NCBI GenBank assembly: GCA_017302135.1
Contig: JAFLDZ010000001.1
Span: 534,518 to 598,517, forward strand
Source of the DNA: Lysobacterales bacterium
GTDB taxonomy: Bacteria; Pseudomonadota; Gammaproteobacteria; Xanthomonadales; Xanthomonadaceae
Length of the DNA stretch: 64,000 bases
Reading direction: 5' to 3'
In this document: one piece after another, positions 45,444 through 55,387 of the stretch
How positions within the stretch are numbered: the stretch's first letter is position 1
Layout: each line of letters begins with the position of its first letter
Made by a program: the position numbers and the translations under genes
Notes under the pieces: model-generated
Databases searched by the model: none
What the model was told of the DNA's origin: nothing
What the model saw: only the letters and a program-made list of their open reading frames with translations

Positions 45444-46868
45444 TTAAGGGTTACGCGTTGGCGAATTCACATCGAAATATTGGTAGCGTAACGCCGCGTA
45501 GTCACCGTCAGGTTGAACCGGTGGTGGCAGTGGGTCCGTTGGCCCCGAGGCTGAGGCCAGTGCCTGTCCATGCCGGACTAGACGAAGCCTAGATAAGAGC
45601 CGATTGCGCAGGGTAACCAAGTCAGTCTGGGACGAAAACCACGTTTTCTCGATGGACTCGACAGCGCCGATCAGCCTTTCCTCTTCAACCTTCGCTTCAT
45701 CGGGTGCGAGTGCGTAATACATTGCTACAGGAAAATCGAATGAGCATGCAGCAGGTGCGGACATATGCCGACCTAGTTCACGCCCGTAATCCCACTTATC
45801 CCATCGCTCATAGGCCAGTCGCCACATTTCATTGGCAGCCGCAGACCCAACCGTTTTGTAGAAACGAACAAGAATATTGGCCACTGGCACGACCGTCGCG
45901 AGATGTGTCCAAAGTTGAACCGAATCTACGAAATTCGCCCAGTGCTTCGCCTCCAACTGCGCGAGAGCGCTGGGAAGCGCCAGCTCTGAGACCCGGTTGC
46001 CGTGCGGGTACTTAAAGAATGCCTGCAGCCAAGAAGCCCAATGCTCCGACCTGGCGACTTGGAGAAGCAGCTGGCAGAACACGTCCACAGCCCAACTTGG
46101 AGCGCTTTCCGGCCGCAAACCGGCTACTGCAGCAGCGCTGAAGAATTTGAAAGTTATATCGTCAACCGAAAACGCGAACTGGTGCAATGAATCTTGCAGA
46201 ACTTTGCAAACAACATATGAATGCAGGGCATCCTGCTTTTGATCTATATGACTTGCGAGCAGATGGGGGCTCATCCGCCAAAGAAGAAAAATCGCTAGCC
46301 GAATGTCAGGCGTAACATATATATCGAAATGACGCATCAGAGTTGAGAGTCGCTCATAATCGCCTGCTCGTGCAACCGCCTGAATTTCACTCCACAATGA
46401 GATGCACCCAGCATTCGCCCAGACGTCTTGTGCCTCGATTTTCTCCAAAAGGCGAAGCAAGGCCTTGGGAAGTGGAGATGTAGTGAATTCTTGGAGCGAG
46501 ACATCCACTTCGGCATTGAATGCACCGAATGCAGCCAATGCCGCAAGCAGTATCCGCAAGCGAAGAAAAGCATTTTCCGCGTCTGGCATCCAAGATCGAA
46601 GCTCCTGCAACACCCAGCGAAGCGCATTCACCCATCGCTCGGCCTGCTCCGGCGCTAGGATCTGCTCTCCATCGATAACGCCCCAAGTAGAGAATTGCTC
46701 ACCAACTTGATTCTCGATAGAGACCGTGTCCAACGTCGCCGACTGTGCTGCCGCCGACGAAGGGAGCTCTCGGAAGATTTTCTGTATGGCTGCAGGCATC
46801 TCAACAGGGCCGTCTTCGACCGCTTTCAAGAGCAGCTCACGTACGATTTGAAGCGACTGGAGATTCAC
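45444..46868 (-). CDS. Hypothetical helical protein, second gene of an accessory two-gene module
   Basis: This protein of 474 residues is almost entirely alpha-helical, with no signal peptide, membrane span or recognised domain. It contains many Trp, Leu and Ala-rich helices (WVNALRWVLQELRSW; FLRLRILLAALAAFGAF; EMWRLAYERWDKWDYGREL). I do not recognise the family. Start: GTG 46868 overlaps the upstream stop by 4 bp (GTGA) with GGAAG ahead and is preferred to TTG 46880. Base composition is less GC-rich than the backbone. The tight coupling to the PLD-like gene implies a joint function, for example as regulator, sensor or immunity partner. Confidence 0.7.
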   Translation of the reverse strand: MNLQSLQIVRELLLKAVEDGPVEMPAAIQKIFRELPSSAAAQSATLDTVSIENQVGEQFSTWGVIDGEQILAPEQAERWVNALRWVLQELRSWMPDAENAFLRLRILLAALAAFGAFNAEVDVSLQEFTTSPLPKALLRLLEKIEAQDVWANAGCISLWSEIQAVARAGDYERLSTLMRHFDIYVTPDIRLAIFLLWRMSPHLLASHIDQKQDALHSYVVCKVLQDSLHQFAFSVDDITFKFFSAAAVAGLRPESAPSWAVDVFCQLLLQVARSEHWASWLQAFFKYPHGNRVSELALPSALAQLEAKHWANFVDSVQLWTHLATVVPVANILVRFYKTVGSAAANEMWRLAYERWDKWDYGRELGRHMSAPAACSFDFPVAMYYALAPDEAKVEEERLIGAVESIEKTWFSSQTDLVTLRNRLLSRLRLVRHGQALASASGPTDPLPPPVQPDGDYAALRYQYFDVNSPTRNP

Positions 46869-48535
46869 AACGTCTTCCAAACGAGATGTTCAATTGCATC
46901 GAGCTCGTTCCAAAGATCACGAAAAGCATTTGCAATCAGCTCGCCATTGGAGACTTTTTGAAGTATATGATGTTGCTTTCCCAATCCGTTTACGGACGTA
47001 CCCAAGGACCACGCGACGGCAGGTCCGTCCTTCTTAGGAAAGATGATGAAGCGGTCATGGAAGGGCCAACCTGCCCGACCTTTACGGATTCGAAATTCAA
47101 GCCTCAACCCGCAGCAGTCCCCCTTTGCAGTTTCGAGCCGCAATGCTTGCTTTCTTTCCCACGACTGCAATGCTGTTGAAGGAGTGCCCTGCTTGGCACT
47201 CTTCTCAGCTTTGCTGTTGTAGGATCTCGGCTCTTCTCCAGCAGTCAGCGCCCTGAGCTCAACGCCATCATGGGGACAAAAGAACAACGTGTGCAGGACG
47301 TCATCTGCTTGCAAATAGGGATCCCATAACCAGACCCCCTCCGCTCCATACTTCTCTATCAACCAGCGAATGTCTTCGAGTGCTTTCCCCCGGTCATCAC
47401 TTGCTGCATGGCCATACTGGACGAATTCTTTGTGAGTCTGGAGCACCACCAATGATTTCTTGAAGACACGACTCTGGCGCCAAGGCTCTCGCGGCCTTTC
47501 AGGAGCACTTCCAATCATATGAGGTCTCTCTGCGGGCTGGAGAAGAATTGATTGAATTCTTATATGACCTTCATTGTCTGGCAGCTGAAATTCACGCGTA
47601 TGAGCTTCGGTGCCGGATCCTACTGCGTGCATAGAAAGGGCCATGCTGGTGATAAACGCTGTAACAGGTGTGGCCCCAAGTAGAACGAGATTATGTTCGT
47701 CCCAGATATGTGTTCGAGCACCGCCACCACGAGAGTTCAGCCTTAGCGTCACAGAACCCGCATTGATAATTGCAGAGTCATAGGCTTCCACGGTGGAGTC
47801 CTCATATATCTCTGCGGTGATCCGTACAGGGCGCGACGGCACTTCCGGGTGCCACCCTAGCGTGACGGTGTAATGACCCTCAGGGGAGCCGCGAGTTGCG
47901 GTGGAGATGACTGTCACTGGAAGCTGGATGAGAACGTTCCCCAGTCGATCGGACAATCCGTCCACTGCTACAGGAGCGTACGAGCCAATGAGACGAGCCA
48001 GCTTCGTCAATAGTCTGGAGTCTTCCAACAAAAACCGAACGTACAGCTTCGATGTATCAAACAACTCAAGGACGTGCGAGCCTTCGAAGAAATTGTTCTT
48101 CAGTATTCGGTTCCAAGGATTCTCTTTGAATGAGTCTGCAGGCACGAACTGAGGCGGAATAGCAACCAATGCACCGACCTGCAACGGCGCTCTTCCGGGC
48201 TTCCACTCGCCCGTCTGCGAAAAGCCATTCAGCGCATACACAAGAGCTTGCAATGAAATGCGGTAGCGGACTATGCCGACCTTCCAATCAGCGTTGAGCG
48301 TCAGACGCGATTCGTTCAGAAAGTAGTTCTCGGAAACATCGCTCGTAGGCGGCTCCGCTGGCTCTGCAACCACAACTGTTAGAAAGTTTTTTGGATTATT
48401 ATCCCGCTTAAATCCGATAATTTCTGTAATTTCAAAGCTGTTATAAATCCCTATAACGCCATGTGCAATAAGCTTTTGCAGCTCTTGCACCATCTCTGCG
48501 ATACCCCAAACTAGTGCGCTGTCATTTCTACCCAC
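46865..48535 (-). CDS. Large accessory protein with C-terminal PLD-like domain (VPA1262-like)
   Basis: This protein has about 556 residues. The C-terminal 200 look like a phospholipase-D-superfamily half: GVWLWDPYLQADDVLHTLFF (typical first strand/loop), then FHDRFIIFPKKDG and WSLGTSVNGLGKQHHIL, a degenerate HxK...GTSxN site with Arg for Lys. The N-terminal 350 residues are mixed alpha/beta without signal peptide; overall layout recalls VPA1262-type proteins from accessory islands, a tentative assignment. PLD-like nucleases of this sort occur in phage defence. Start: GTG 48535 sits 6 bp after a perfect AAGGAGG, whereas the ATG at 48541 directly touches it. It overlaps the partner gene by 4 bp. 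Confidence 0.72.
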   Translation of the reverse strand: MGRNDSALVWGIAEMVQELQKLIAHGVIGIYNSFEITEIIGFKRDNNPKNFLTVVVAEPAEPPTSDVSENYFLNESRLTLNADWKVGIVRYRISLQALVYALNGFSQTGEWKPGRAPLQVGALVAIPPQFVPADSFKENPWNRILKNNFFEGSHVLELFDTSKLYVRFLLEDSRLLTKLARLIGSYAPVAVDGLSDRLGNVLIQLPVTVISTATRGSPEGHYTVTLGWHPEVPSRPVRITAEIYEDSTVEAYDSAIINAGSVTLRLNSRGGGARTHIWDEHNLVLLGATPVTAFITSMALSMHAVGSGTEAHTREFQLPDNEGHIRIQSILLQPAERPHMIGSAPERPREPWRQSRVFKKSLVVLQTHKEFVQYGHAASDDRGKALEDIRWLIEKYGAEGVWLWDPYLQADDVLHTLFFCPHDGVELRALTAGEEPRSYNSKAEKSAKQGTPSTALQSWERKQALRLETAKGDCCGLRLEFRIRKGRAGWPFHDRFIIFPKKDGPAVAWSLGTSVNGLGKQHHILQKVSNGELIANAFRDLWNELDAIEHLVWKTL

Positions 48536-48541
48536 AAGCAT

Positions 48542-48776
48542 CCTCCTTGTTTTTAACTGACGTCAAACAGCGATCCGTCAGACAACGATGCTGAAAGCCG
48601 TAGGGCGCAATTCTCAACGCAAAATCCGCGCCGCGATTTCATGCCGCTATTGTTCAATAGCAGAATCGCCTTCTGCAGTTCCGCCCTACTTAACGACCGC
48701 TTTGTTCAAAAAAAGCCGTTAAAGAAGACCCAGCGAAAAAACATCCTGCATCAAACAACAGAGCCACCCTACCCTC
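48542..48776. other. Gap upstream of the accessory module with degenerate REP
   Basis: No gene is seen. GCCGTAGGGCGCAATTCTC (about 48599) and GTTCCGCCCTACTT (about 48685) form a decayed REP pair of the GTAGGGCG family. AT-rich stretches around 48545-48560 and 48710-48760 may carry the promoter of the PLD-like gene and the end of the ABC operon, which both read leftward. Confidence 0.45.
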
Positions 48777-50057
48777 TTACTGCTGCCGCAGCGCCTCGAT
48801 TGGATCGAGTTTCGAAGCCTTGCTCGCCGGGTAGTAGCCGAAGAACAGCCCGGTAGCGATGGAGAAACCCGCAGCGAGTCCGATGACTTTGCCGTTCAGC
48901 GCCACCGGCAGCGCACCGAACTTGCTCACCAGCAGTGCACCGACGATGCCCAGCGCGATGCCGATCACGCCGCCGATCAGCGAAATCAGCATTGCTTCGG
49001 CGAGGAACTGGCGGCGGATGTCGCGCGGGCCGGCGCCGACGGCCATGCGCAGGCCGATCTCGCGGATCCGCTCAGTCACCGACACCAGCATGATGTTCAT
49101 GATGCCGATGCCGCCGACGATCAGCGAAATGCCGGCGACCGCGCCGAGCAGCCACGACATCAGCCGCGTGGTCTGCGTGCGCGTGGCGACGATTTCGGCG
49201 AGATTGCGCACGTTGAAATCGTCCTCCGCGCCGGGCTGGATCTTGTGGCGCTGGCGCAGCAGGGCTTCGATTTCCGCCTGTGCGGTGGCCAGTCCCTCGG
49301 GGTCGGCCACACCGACCGAAATCTGCTGCACCGCGCCCGGCGGCAGCGATGCGTTGCTGGACATGCGCCGGCGGGCGGTGGCCAGCGGAATCACGATCAG
49401 ATCGTCCTGGTCCTGACCGAAACCGCCCTGGCCTTTCGATTTCAGCGTACCGACCACGGTGAACGGCACGCGGCCCAAGCGGATGGTCTGGCCGATCGCT
49501 TCTTCTTCGCCGAACAGCTCGCGGCGCACGCTTTCGCCGAGGATCGCCGACTTGGCCGCGCTGGTGTAATCGCGCGCTTCGAAGCCCGGGCCGCTGGCGA
49601 TCTCCCAGCCGTTGATCGCGAACCAGTCCACTTCCACGCCCTGCCATGAGCTGGACCAGTTGTTCTCGGCATACACCGCCTGGGTGTTGCCGCGCAGCGA
49701 TGCGCCGACGTACTGGATGCCCTGCACCTCGCGGCGGATCGCTTCGGCGTCGTCTTCGGTCAGCGTGTAGAAGCTGCTCGCGCTGATGCGCTGGCCGCCG
49801 AAACCGCGACCGGCGCCGGGGCCGATGTCGAGCCGCTGCGAACCGAGGCCGGAGACCAGTTTTTCGATCTCCGCCTGCGTGCCCTGGCCCACCGACACCA
49901 TCACGATCACCGCAGCGATGCCGATGATCACGCCCAGCGACGTGAGCGCACTGCGCAGCCAGTTGCCGCGCAGCGCGAACAGCGCGGTGCGCAGGACTTC
50001 GATCAAATTCATTCCGCCGGGCACGGGTGGCGACGCATCGTGGATCGCGGCGCTCAT
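48777..50057 (-). CDS. MacB-type ABC transporter permease
   Basis: The 426 residues have four TM segments in the MacB order: TM1 near 28-50 (LRSALTSLGVIIGIAAVIVMV), a large periplasmic domain (about 60-300), then three C-terminal spans (GIGIMNIMLVSVTERIREIG; EAMLISLIGGVIGIALGIV; LAAGFSIATGLFFGYYPA). The typical ending PASKASKLDPIEALRQQ is present. It would drive tripartite efflux of macrolides, peptides or lipoprotein-like substrates. Its start overlaps the ATPase stop (ATGA). A second in-frame ATG at 50012 also fits the family N-terminus. Confidence 0.93.
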   Translation of the reverse strand: MSAAIHDASPPVPGGMNLIEVLRTALFALRGNWLRSALTSLGVIIGIAAVIVMVSVGQGTQAEIEKLVSGLGSQRLDIGPGAGRGFGGQRISASSFYTLTEDDAEAIRREVQGIQYVGASLRGNTQAVYAENNWSSSWQGVEVDWFAINGWEIASGPGFEARDYTSAAKSAILGESVRRELFGEEEAIGQTIRLGRVPFTVVGTLKSKGQGGFGQDQDDLIVIPLATARRRMSSNASLPPGAVQQISVGVADPEGLATAQAEIEALLRQRHKIQPGAEDDFNVRNLAEIVATRTQTTRLMSWLLGAVAGISLIVGGIGIMNIMLVSVTERIREIGLRMAVGAGPRDIRRQFLAEAMLISLIGGVIGIALGIVGALLVSKFGALPVALNGKVIGLAAGFSIATGLFFGYYPASKASKLDPIEALRQQ

Positions 50058-50812
50058 GGCGCGGACTCCGCGTGCGGCCGGCTGTCGTGAGACCCGCTGT
50101 CGTGAGACTCGCTCTCGTGCAGCTCGCCGTCGCGCATCACGCAGGTGCGGTCGGCGTGCGCCGCCACTTCGGCATCGTGGGTGATCAGGATGATGGTGTG
50201 GCCCTCGCCGCGCAGACGGTCGAACAGCGCGAGGATCTCCTGTCCGGTGCGCGTATCCAGCGCGCCGGTGGGTTCGTCCGCCATCAGGATCGCCGGGCGG
50301 TGGATCAGCGCGCGCGCGATCGCCACGCGCTGCTGCTGGCCACCGGACAATTCGCTGGGGCGATGGCGCATGCGTTCGCCCAGACCGACCGCCGTCAGCG
50401 CTTCGGCCGCACGCTGCTTGCGTTCGGCCGGCGGCACGCGCGCGTAGCTCAAGGGCATCGCGACGTTGTCCTGCGCGCTCATCCGCGACAGCAGATTGAA
50501 GCCCTGGAACACGAAACCGATCTTGTCGCGGCGCAGCATGGCGCGCTCCTCGGCATCGAGCGTCGCGACATCGACGCCATCGCACAGATACGTGCCCGAG
50601 GTCGGCGTGTCGAGACAGCCGATCAGATTCATCAGCGTCGATTTGCCCGACCCCGACGGCCCCATGATCGCGACGAACTCGCCGTGTTCGATCTTCAGAT
50701 CGACGTCCTTCAGGGCCACCACTTCGGCCTCTGTCCCGGCGGCGTAAATCTTGCTCAGCGATCTGGTTTCGATCACCGGATGCGCCGGGCGGGCGCGTGG
50801 AACTGCGCTCAC
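50054..50812 (-). CDS. MacB/LolD-type ABC transporter ATP-binding protein
   Basis: The 252 residues show Walker A GPSGSGKSTLMNLIG, the Q-loop FVFQGFNLL, signature LSGGQQQRVAIARAL, Walker B ILMADEPTGALD and switch His in ILITHDAEVA. In E. coli MacB these parts are fused to the permease; here they are separate. The GTG start overlaps the adaptor stop (GTGA). The last 20 residues are His/Ser/Glu-rich with a repeated ESHDSGSHDS pattern, absent from ordinary MacB ATPases and a possible metal-binding tail. Confidence 0.94.
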   Translation of the reverse strand: MSAVPRARPAHPVIETRSLSKIYAAGTEAEVVALKDVDLKIEHGEFVAIMGPSGSGKSTLMNLIGCLDTPTSGTYLCDGVDVATLDAEERAMLRRDKIGFVFQGFNLLSRMSAQDNVAMPLSYARVPPAERKQRAAEALTAVGLGERMRHRPSELSGGQQQRVAIARALIHRPAILMADEPTGALDTRTGQEILALFDRLRGEGHTIILITHDAEVAAHADRTCVMRDGELHESESHDSGSHDSRPHAESAP

Positions 50813-52314
50813 TTGCCGGGCTCCGCAGCCTGCACGCCGACGATCAGTTCATCGCCGGCCTTCAGGTCGCCACTGATCTCGGTGCTGGTGCCGTCGGAGG
50901 CACCGACGCGCACCATCACCTGCTTCGGCTTGCCTTCGACCAGAAGGTAGACCGGCGCGCGGCGCGCACCGACCAGCGCATTGACCGCCGTATCCCACTG
51001 CTGCCGCTGCGGGTCGCGCAGCGCGGCGCGGAACTCCGCGAACTGCTGGTTCATGCGTTCCAGCATGCGCTTGCGCATCGCGCCACTGGCGTTGCCGCCG
51101 GCGCCGGACGCGTTGCCGCCCGCTGCGGGCGGGCGTCCACCGAACAGGCTTCCGCTGGTCTGGCCCTGCGGCGGCGCTGCGGTTCTCGCAGCGAGGCGTT
51201 CGCGCATCTTCGTCATCGCCGCATCGAACGCAGCCTGCTGGGTCGCATCCAACTGCAGCGACGCCGCGATACCCGGCAGTTCATCGGTCATACCGCCGTT
51301 GCGCTGCGGTGTCTGCGCGTCTGCCGGATCCTCGACCGGCGGCTTGAAGCGCATCGCCGCGTTCGGCACCTTCAGGATATTGTCGCGACGGCTGACTTCG
51401 ATTTCGGCATTGGTGGTCATGCCCGGCAGCAGGACTTCGTCGCTGTTGTCGACCGCTACCACCACCGGATAGGTGATGACATTGTTGGTGTTGGTGGCCG
51501 AGAGCCGGACCTGGCTGACCTCGCCACGGAACTGGCGGTCGGGGAAGGCGTCGACGGTGAAACTCACCACCTGCCCCTGCTTGACCTGGCCGATGTCGGA
51601 TTCGTCCACCGCCAGCACGATCTCCATCCGCACCAGATCCTCGGCGATCTTGAACAGCACCGGCGCCTGCAGACTGGCGGCGACGGTCTGGCCCGGTTCG
51701 ACCGAACGGTTCAGCACCACGCCGTCGACCGGCGAAAAAATCACGGTGCGGCCGAGATTCAGCCGGAAATTCTGGGTCGACGCCTGCTGCTGGCGGATCT
51801 GCGCCTCGGCAGCGGTGACCTGCGCGCGCGCCTGATCGCGCGCGGCCAGGGCCAGATCCAGATCGCTGCGGGCGATGAGCTTCTGCTGCACGAGCGAGGC
51901 TTTGCGGCTGTAGTCGAGTTCCGCATTGCGCAGCCCGGCCTGCGCCGTCTGCAGATTGGCGCGGGCGCTGGCGATGGTGGCGTCGCCCTGCGCGATCTGC
52001 GCTTCGAAGGTGCTGGGGTCGATGCGGGCGATCACCTGCCCTTTGCGCACCCGGTCGTTGAAGTCCGCCAGCACTTCGGTGACCTTGCCGGAAACTTCGC
52101 TGCCCACGTCCACCGTCGACAGCGCGTTGAGCGTGCCGGTGGCCGAGATCGCGACCCGGATGTCGCCCTGCTCGATCTTCGCCGTCCGGAAGCGCTGTTC
52201 GTCGGCACCGCCGCGACCTTTCCAGAACCACAGCGCGGCCGCCACTGCGGCGAGCGCGACGACCACGATGAGAATGCGACGCGAAAAGAAGGAAGGCTTG
52301 CGGGATGGGGGCAT
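50809..52314 (-). CDS. macA: MacA-type periplasmic adaptor (HlyD/RND family)
   Basis: This 501-residue adaptor has an N-terminal TM anchor (ILIVVVALAAVAAALWFW). Barrel-sandwich/lipoyl halves (VDVGSEVSGKVTEVLADFND; TVIFSPVDGVVLNRSVEPGQ) flank a long hairpin with SYSRKASLVQQKLIARSD-type repeats, and a beta-barrel and membrane-proximal domain follow. It links the MacB-like pump to an outer-membrane channel, whose gene is not in the window. A Gly/Ala-rich insert (GGNASGAGGNASGAM) and a helical segment of about 100 residues near 340-440 interrupt the C-terminal domain, longer than typical MacA. ATG 52314 is used because the anchor begins there. Confidence 0.88.
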   Translation of the reverse strand: MPPSRKPSFFSRRILIVVVALAAVAAALWFWKGRGGADEQRFRTAKIEQGDIRVAISATGTLNALSTVDVGSEVSGKVTEVLADFNDRVRKGQVIARIDPSTFEAQIAQGDATIASARANLQTAQAGLRNAELDYSRKASLVQQKLIARSDLDLALAARDQARAQVTAAEAQIRQQQASTQNFRLNLGRTVIFSPVDGVVLNRSVEPGQTVAASLQAPVLFKIAEDLVRMEIVLAVDESDIGQVKQGQVVSFTVDAFPDRQFRGEVSQVRLSATNTNNVITYPVVVAVDNSDEVLLPGMTTNAEIEVSRRDNILKVPNAAMRFKPPVEDPADAQTPQRNGGMTDELPGIAASLQLDATQQAAFDAAMTKMRERLAARTAAPPQGQTSGSLFGGRPPAAGGNASGAGGNASGAMRKRMLERMNQQFAEFRAALRDPQRQQWDTAVNALVGARRAPVYLLVEGKPKQVMVRVGASDGTSTEISGDLKAGDELIVGVQAAEPGK

Positions 52315-52514
52315 GGGAGGTCTTGGAATCGCGGAGGGAAGGATCGGCAGGTGGAGGAACGATAACGACTGGGCGCGTCCTGCGGTTGACCGTCGATATG
52401 GACCGTCGATAGAGACCATCCGCACGCGGGGATGTTCCCTGTCGCGGCGTCGGCATCTTGGCGAACCGACCCGCATCCCCGCATCATCGCACGATCCCCT
52501 TAACCCACGCCGCC

Positions 52515-52862
52515 ATGCCCATCGCCCTCGAACGTTTCGTCCCCATCCTCCTGCTGCTGTGCTCGAACGTCTTCATGACCTTCGCCTGGTACGGCCACCT
52601 GAAATACAAGACCGCACCGCTGTCCGTCGCCATCGCCGTGAGCTGGGGCATCGCCCTGTTCGAGTACACGCTGATGGTGCCCGCCAACCGCTGGGGCAGC
52701 ACGTTCTATTCGGCGCCGCAGCTCAAGGGCATGCAGGAAGTCATTACGCTGCTGGTGTTCGCGGTGTTCTCGTCGACGTATCTGGACCAGTCGCTGAAAT
52801 GGAACCATTGGGCGGGCTTCGCGCTGATCGCGGTCGCGGCGTGGCTGATCTTTCTGGAGTGA
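52515..52862 (+). CDS. DMT-like DUF486 membrane protein
   Basis: This 115-residue protein has four hydrophobic helices (FVPILLLLCSNVFMTFAW; PLSVAIAVSWGIALFEY; EVITLLVFAVFSSTYL; FALIAVAAWLIFL). The order and residues FEYTLMVPANRWG and QLKGMQEVITL are typical of DUF486, small relatives of the drug/metabolite transporter superfamily. Substrate unknown. It is divergent from the macA operon across 200 bp. Confidence 0.88.
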   Translation: MPIALERFVPILLLLCSNVFMTFAWYGHLKYKTAPLSVAIAVSWGIALFEYTLMVPANRWGSTFYSAPQLKGMQEVITLLVFAVFSSTYLDQSLKWNHWAGFALIAVAAWLIFLE

Positions 52863-52875
52863 TGCGATGGCCTTT

Positions 52876-53009
52876 GCAGGAGCGGCTTCAGGCGCGAAAC
52901 CCACGGCATTTCCGTTGCCATGACCCGCGCAATCAAACGCGTGATTCCGGGGTTGCTGTTTACATGGCCACGGAGATGTTGCGGGCTTCGCGGCTGAAGC
53001 CGCTCCTAC
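52876..53009. repeat. REP pair, TAGGAGCGGCTTCA family
   Basis: GCAGGAGCGGCTTCAGGCGCGA (52876-52897) and TCGCGGCTGAAGCCGCTCCT (from 52988) are inverted copies of the family seen at 23110-23188, here 90 bp apart with the left unit decayed. It lies between convergent genes and probably ends both transcripts. Confidence 0.8.
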
Positions 53010-53034
53010 AAAAAGCAAAGGCGATGGGTGCGGA

Positions 53035-53337
53035 TCAGAGCTTGATCCGTCCGATCAGAATGTCCTTGTACATCACCCAATCGCCGGCGAAGGAATAGAA
53101 CGGATATTTGAACGTCGCCGGACGGTTCTTCTCGAAGAAGAAATGCCCGACCCATGCGAACGCATAGCCGCAGACCAGCGCCGCCAGCAGCCACCATGGG
53201 TTGTCGCGCACGATCGCTGCGAGGATGCAGCCCAGGGCGCCCGAAGTGCCGACGAAATGCAGCCGCCGGCAGACGGTGTTGCGATGCTCACCGAGATAGA
53301 ACGGATAGAACTCGCGGAAGCTGGAAAAACCGGCCAT
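53035..53337 (-). CDS. DUF962/Mpo1-like membrane protein
   Basis: The 100 residues are short for the family. FYPFYLGEHRNTVCRRLHFVG and WVGHFFFEKNRPATFKYPFY carry the spaced histidines that bind iron in the yeast dioxygenase Mpo1, which shortens 2-hydroxy fatty acids. Two membrane segments lie between. ATG 53337 is preferred to ATG 53343 because GGAG then sits 6 bp upstream rather than touching the codon. It is the last gene of the nudE-cysQ-mazG transcript. Confidence 0.85.
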   Translation of the reverse strand: MAGFSSFREFYPFYLGEHRNTVCRRLHFVGTSGALGCILAAIVRDNPWWLLAALVCGYAFAWVGHFFFEKNRPATFKYPFYSFAGDWVMYKDILIGRIKL

Positions 53338-53349
53338 GGGCATCTCCGA

Positions 53350-53700
53350 TCAATTGTTTTGCGCAGGCCCGGAAGCACGGGCAGCCGCACGCTGCAGCAG
53401 CAGAACCACACCGTACCAGAGGAACAGCATGCCGAGCAGGTTCGGCACGCTCATCGACCACTCCGAATAGCGGTAACCGTAGTACAGCAGCGCGCCGCCG
53501 AGCACGACCAGCAGCACCGACCACACCGCGCCGACCGACGCATCGCCGCGCGGTTCGCGCTGGCGCAGACGCTGCTCGCAGAGGGTGTCGCAGTGCAGAC
53601 CGAGCCCGCCGTCGTGCGCGCAGGTCTCCGCACACAGCCCTTTGCCGCAGGCGGCGCACACGCCAACCGCATCGTGCTCACGGTGGCGATGGCATTTCAT
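53350..53700 (-). CDS. B-box-like zinc-finger membrane protein
   Basis: The 116 residues start with a compact zinc-binding motif: MKCHRHREHDAVGVCAACG and KGLCAETCAHD, then HCDTLCEQR, resembling a B-box finger (Cys/His spacing CxxH..CxxC...C). Two membrane helices follow (VWSVLLVVLGGALLYYGYR; VPNLLGMLFLWYGVVLLL). Such bacterial proteins are common but uncharacterised, possibly rhomboid- or membrane-linked. It overlaps the mazG stop (ATGA). Confidence 0.78.
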   Translation of the reverse strand: MKCHRHREHDAVGVCAACGKGLCAETCAHDGGLGLHCDTLCEQRLRQREPRGDASVGAVWSVLLVVLGGALLYYGYRYSEWSMSVPNLLGMLFLWYGVVLLLQRAAARASGPAQNN

Positions 53701-54547
53701 GCGCCTGCTTCCGCATCCGCTGCTTCGGCAGCTTTGGCGCGATTCCAGTACGCGTCCTGTGCATCCAGCGGCAAGTCGGACAACTGCACGCCATCGGCCG
53801 CTGCCATCGTTTCCATCGCCCGGAAGCGACGCTCGAATTTGTGATTGGCGCGACGAAGCGCGGCGCCGGGGTCGACCTTCGCATGGCGCGCGAGATTCGC
53901 GGCGACGAACAGCAGATCGCCGAGTTCGTCCTCCAGCCGGTCGCGCACATCGGCGCTGCCGGGCGCGGCGGCGAGCGCATCGAATTCGACCCGCACTTCC
54001 TCAAGCTCCTCCTTCAATTTCTCGATCACCGGCGCCGGCCCGGGCCAGTCGAAGCCGACGGTCGCGGCCTTCTTCTGCAGCTTCACCGCGCGCTGCCATT
54101 CCGGCAGGCCGCGGGCAACGCCAGCCAAGGCCGACGCATCGGCAGCTTCGCCGTATTTCGCAAGCCTTTCTTTTTTCTTTTCCGCATCCCACATCGCGTT
54201 CAGCGCGTCGCTGTCGGCGATGCTCATCCCCGCGAACACGTGCGGATGCCGGCGCTCCATCTTGTCGCTGATCGCGGCGACAACATCGCGGAAGTCGAAA
54301 GCGCCCTGCTCTTCGGCCATGCGCGCATGGAACACGACCTGGAACAGCAGATCGCCGAGTTCGTCCTTCAGATCGTCGAGGTCGCCGCGATCGATCGCAT
54401 CGGCGACTTCGTAGGCTTCCTCCACCGTGTACGGGGCGATGGTCGCGAAAGTTTGCCTGAGATCCCACGGGCAGCCGCCCTGCGGGTCGCGCAGACGGGC
54501 CATGATCGCCAGCAGGCGCCAAATGTCGTTCACGTCGTTCGTGTCGC

Positions 54548-54551
<4 letters not shown>
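53697..54551 (-). CDS. mazG: Nucleoside triphosphate pyrophosphohydrolase
   Basis: MazG hydrolyses (d)NTPs to NMP and PPi, cleaning up aberrant nucleotides and moderating ppGpp. The 284 residues carry two MazG domains: the first with LRDPQGGCPWDLRQTF and EEAYEVADAI...KDELGDLLFQVVFH (EExxE...ExxD metal site), the second with LKEELEEVRVEF and LEDELGDLLFVAANLARH. The ATG at 54551 lies in the cysQ stop (ATGA). Complete motifs indicate an active enzyme. Confidence 0.95.
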
Positions 54552-55370
<819 letters not shown>

Positions 55371-55387
<17 letters not shown>

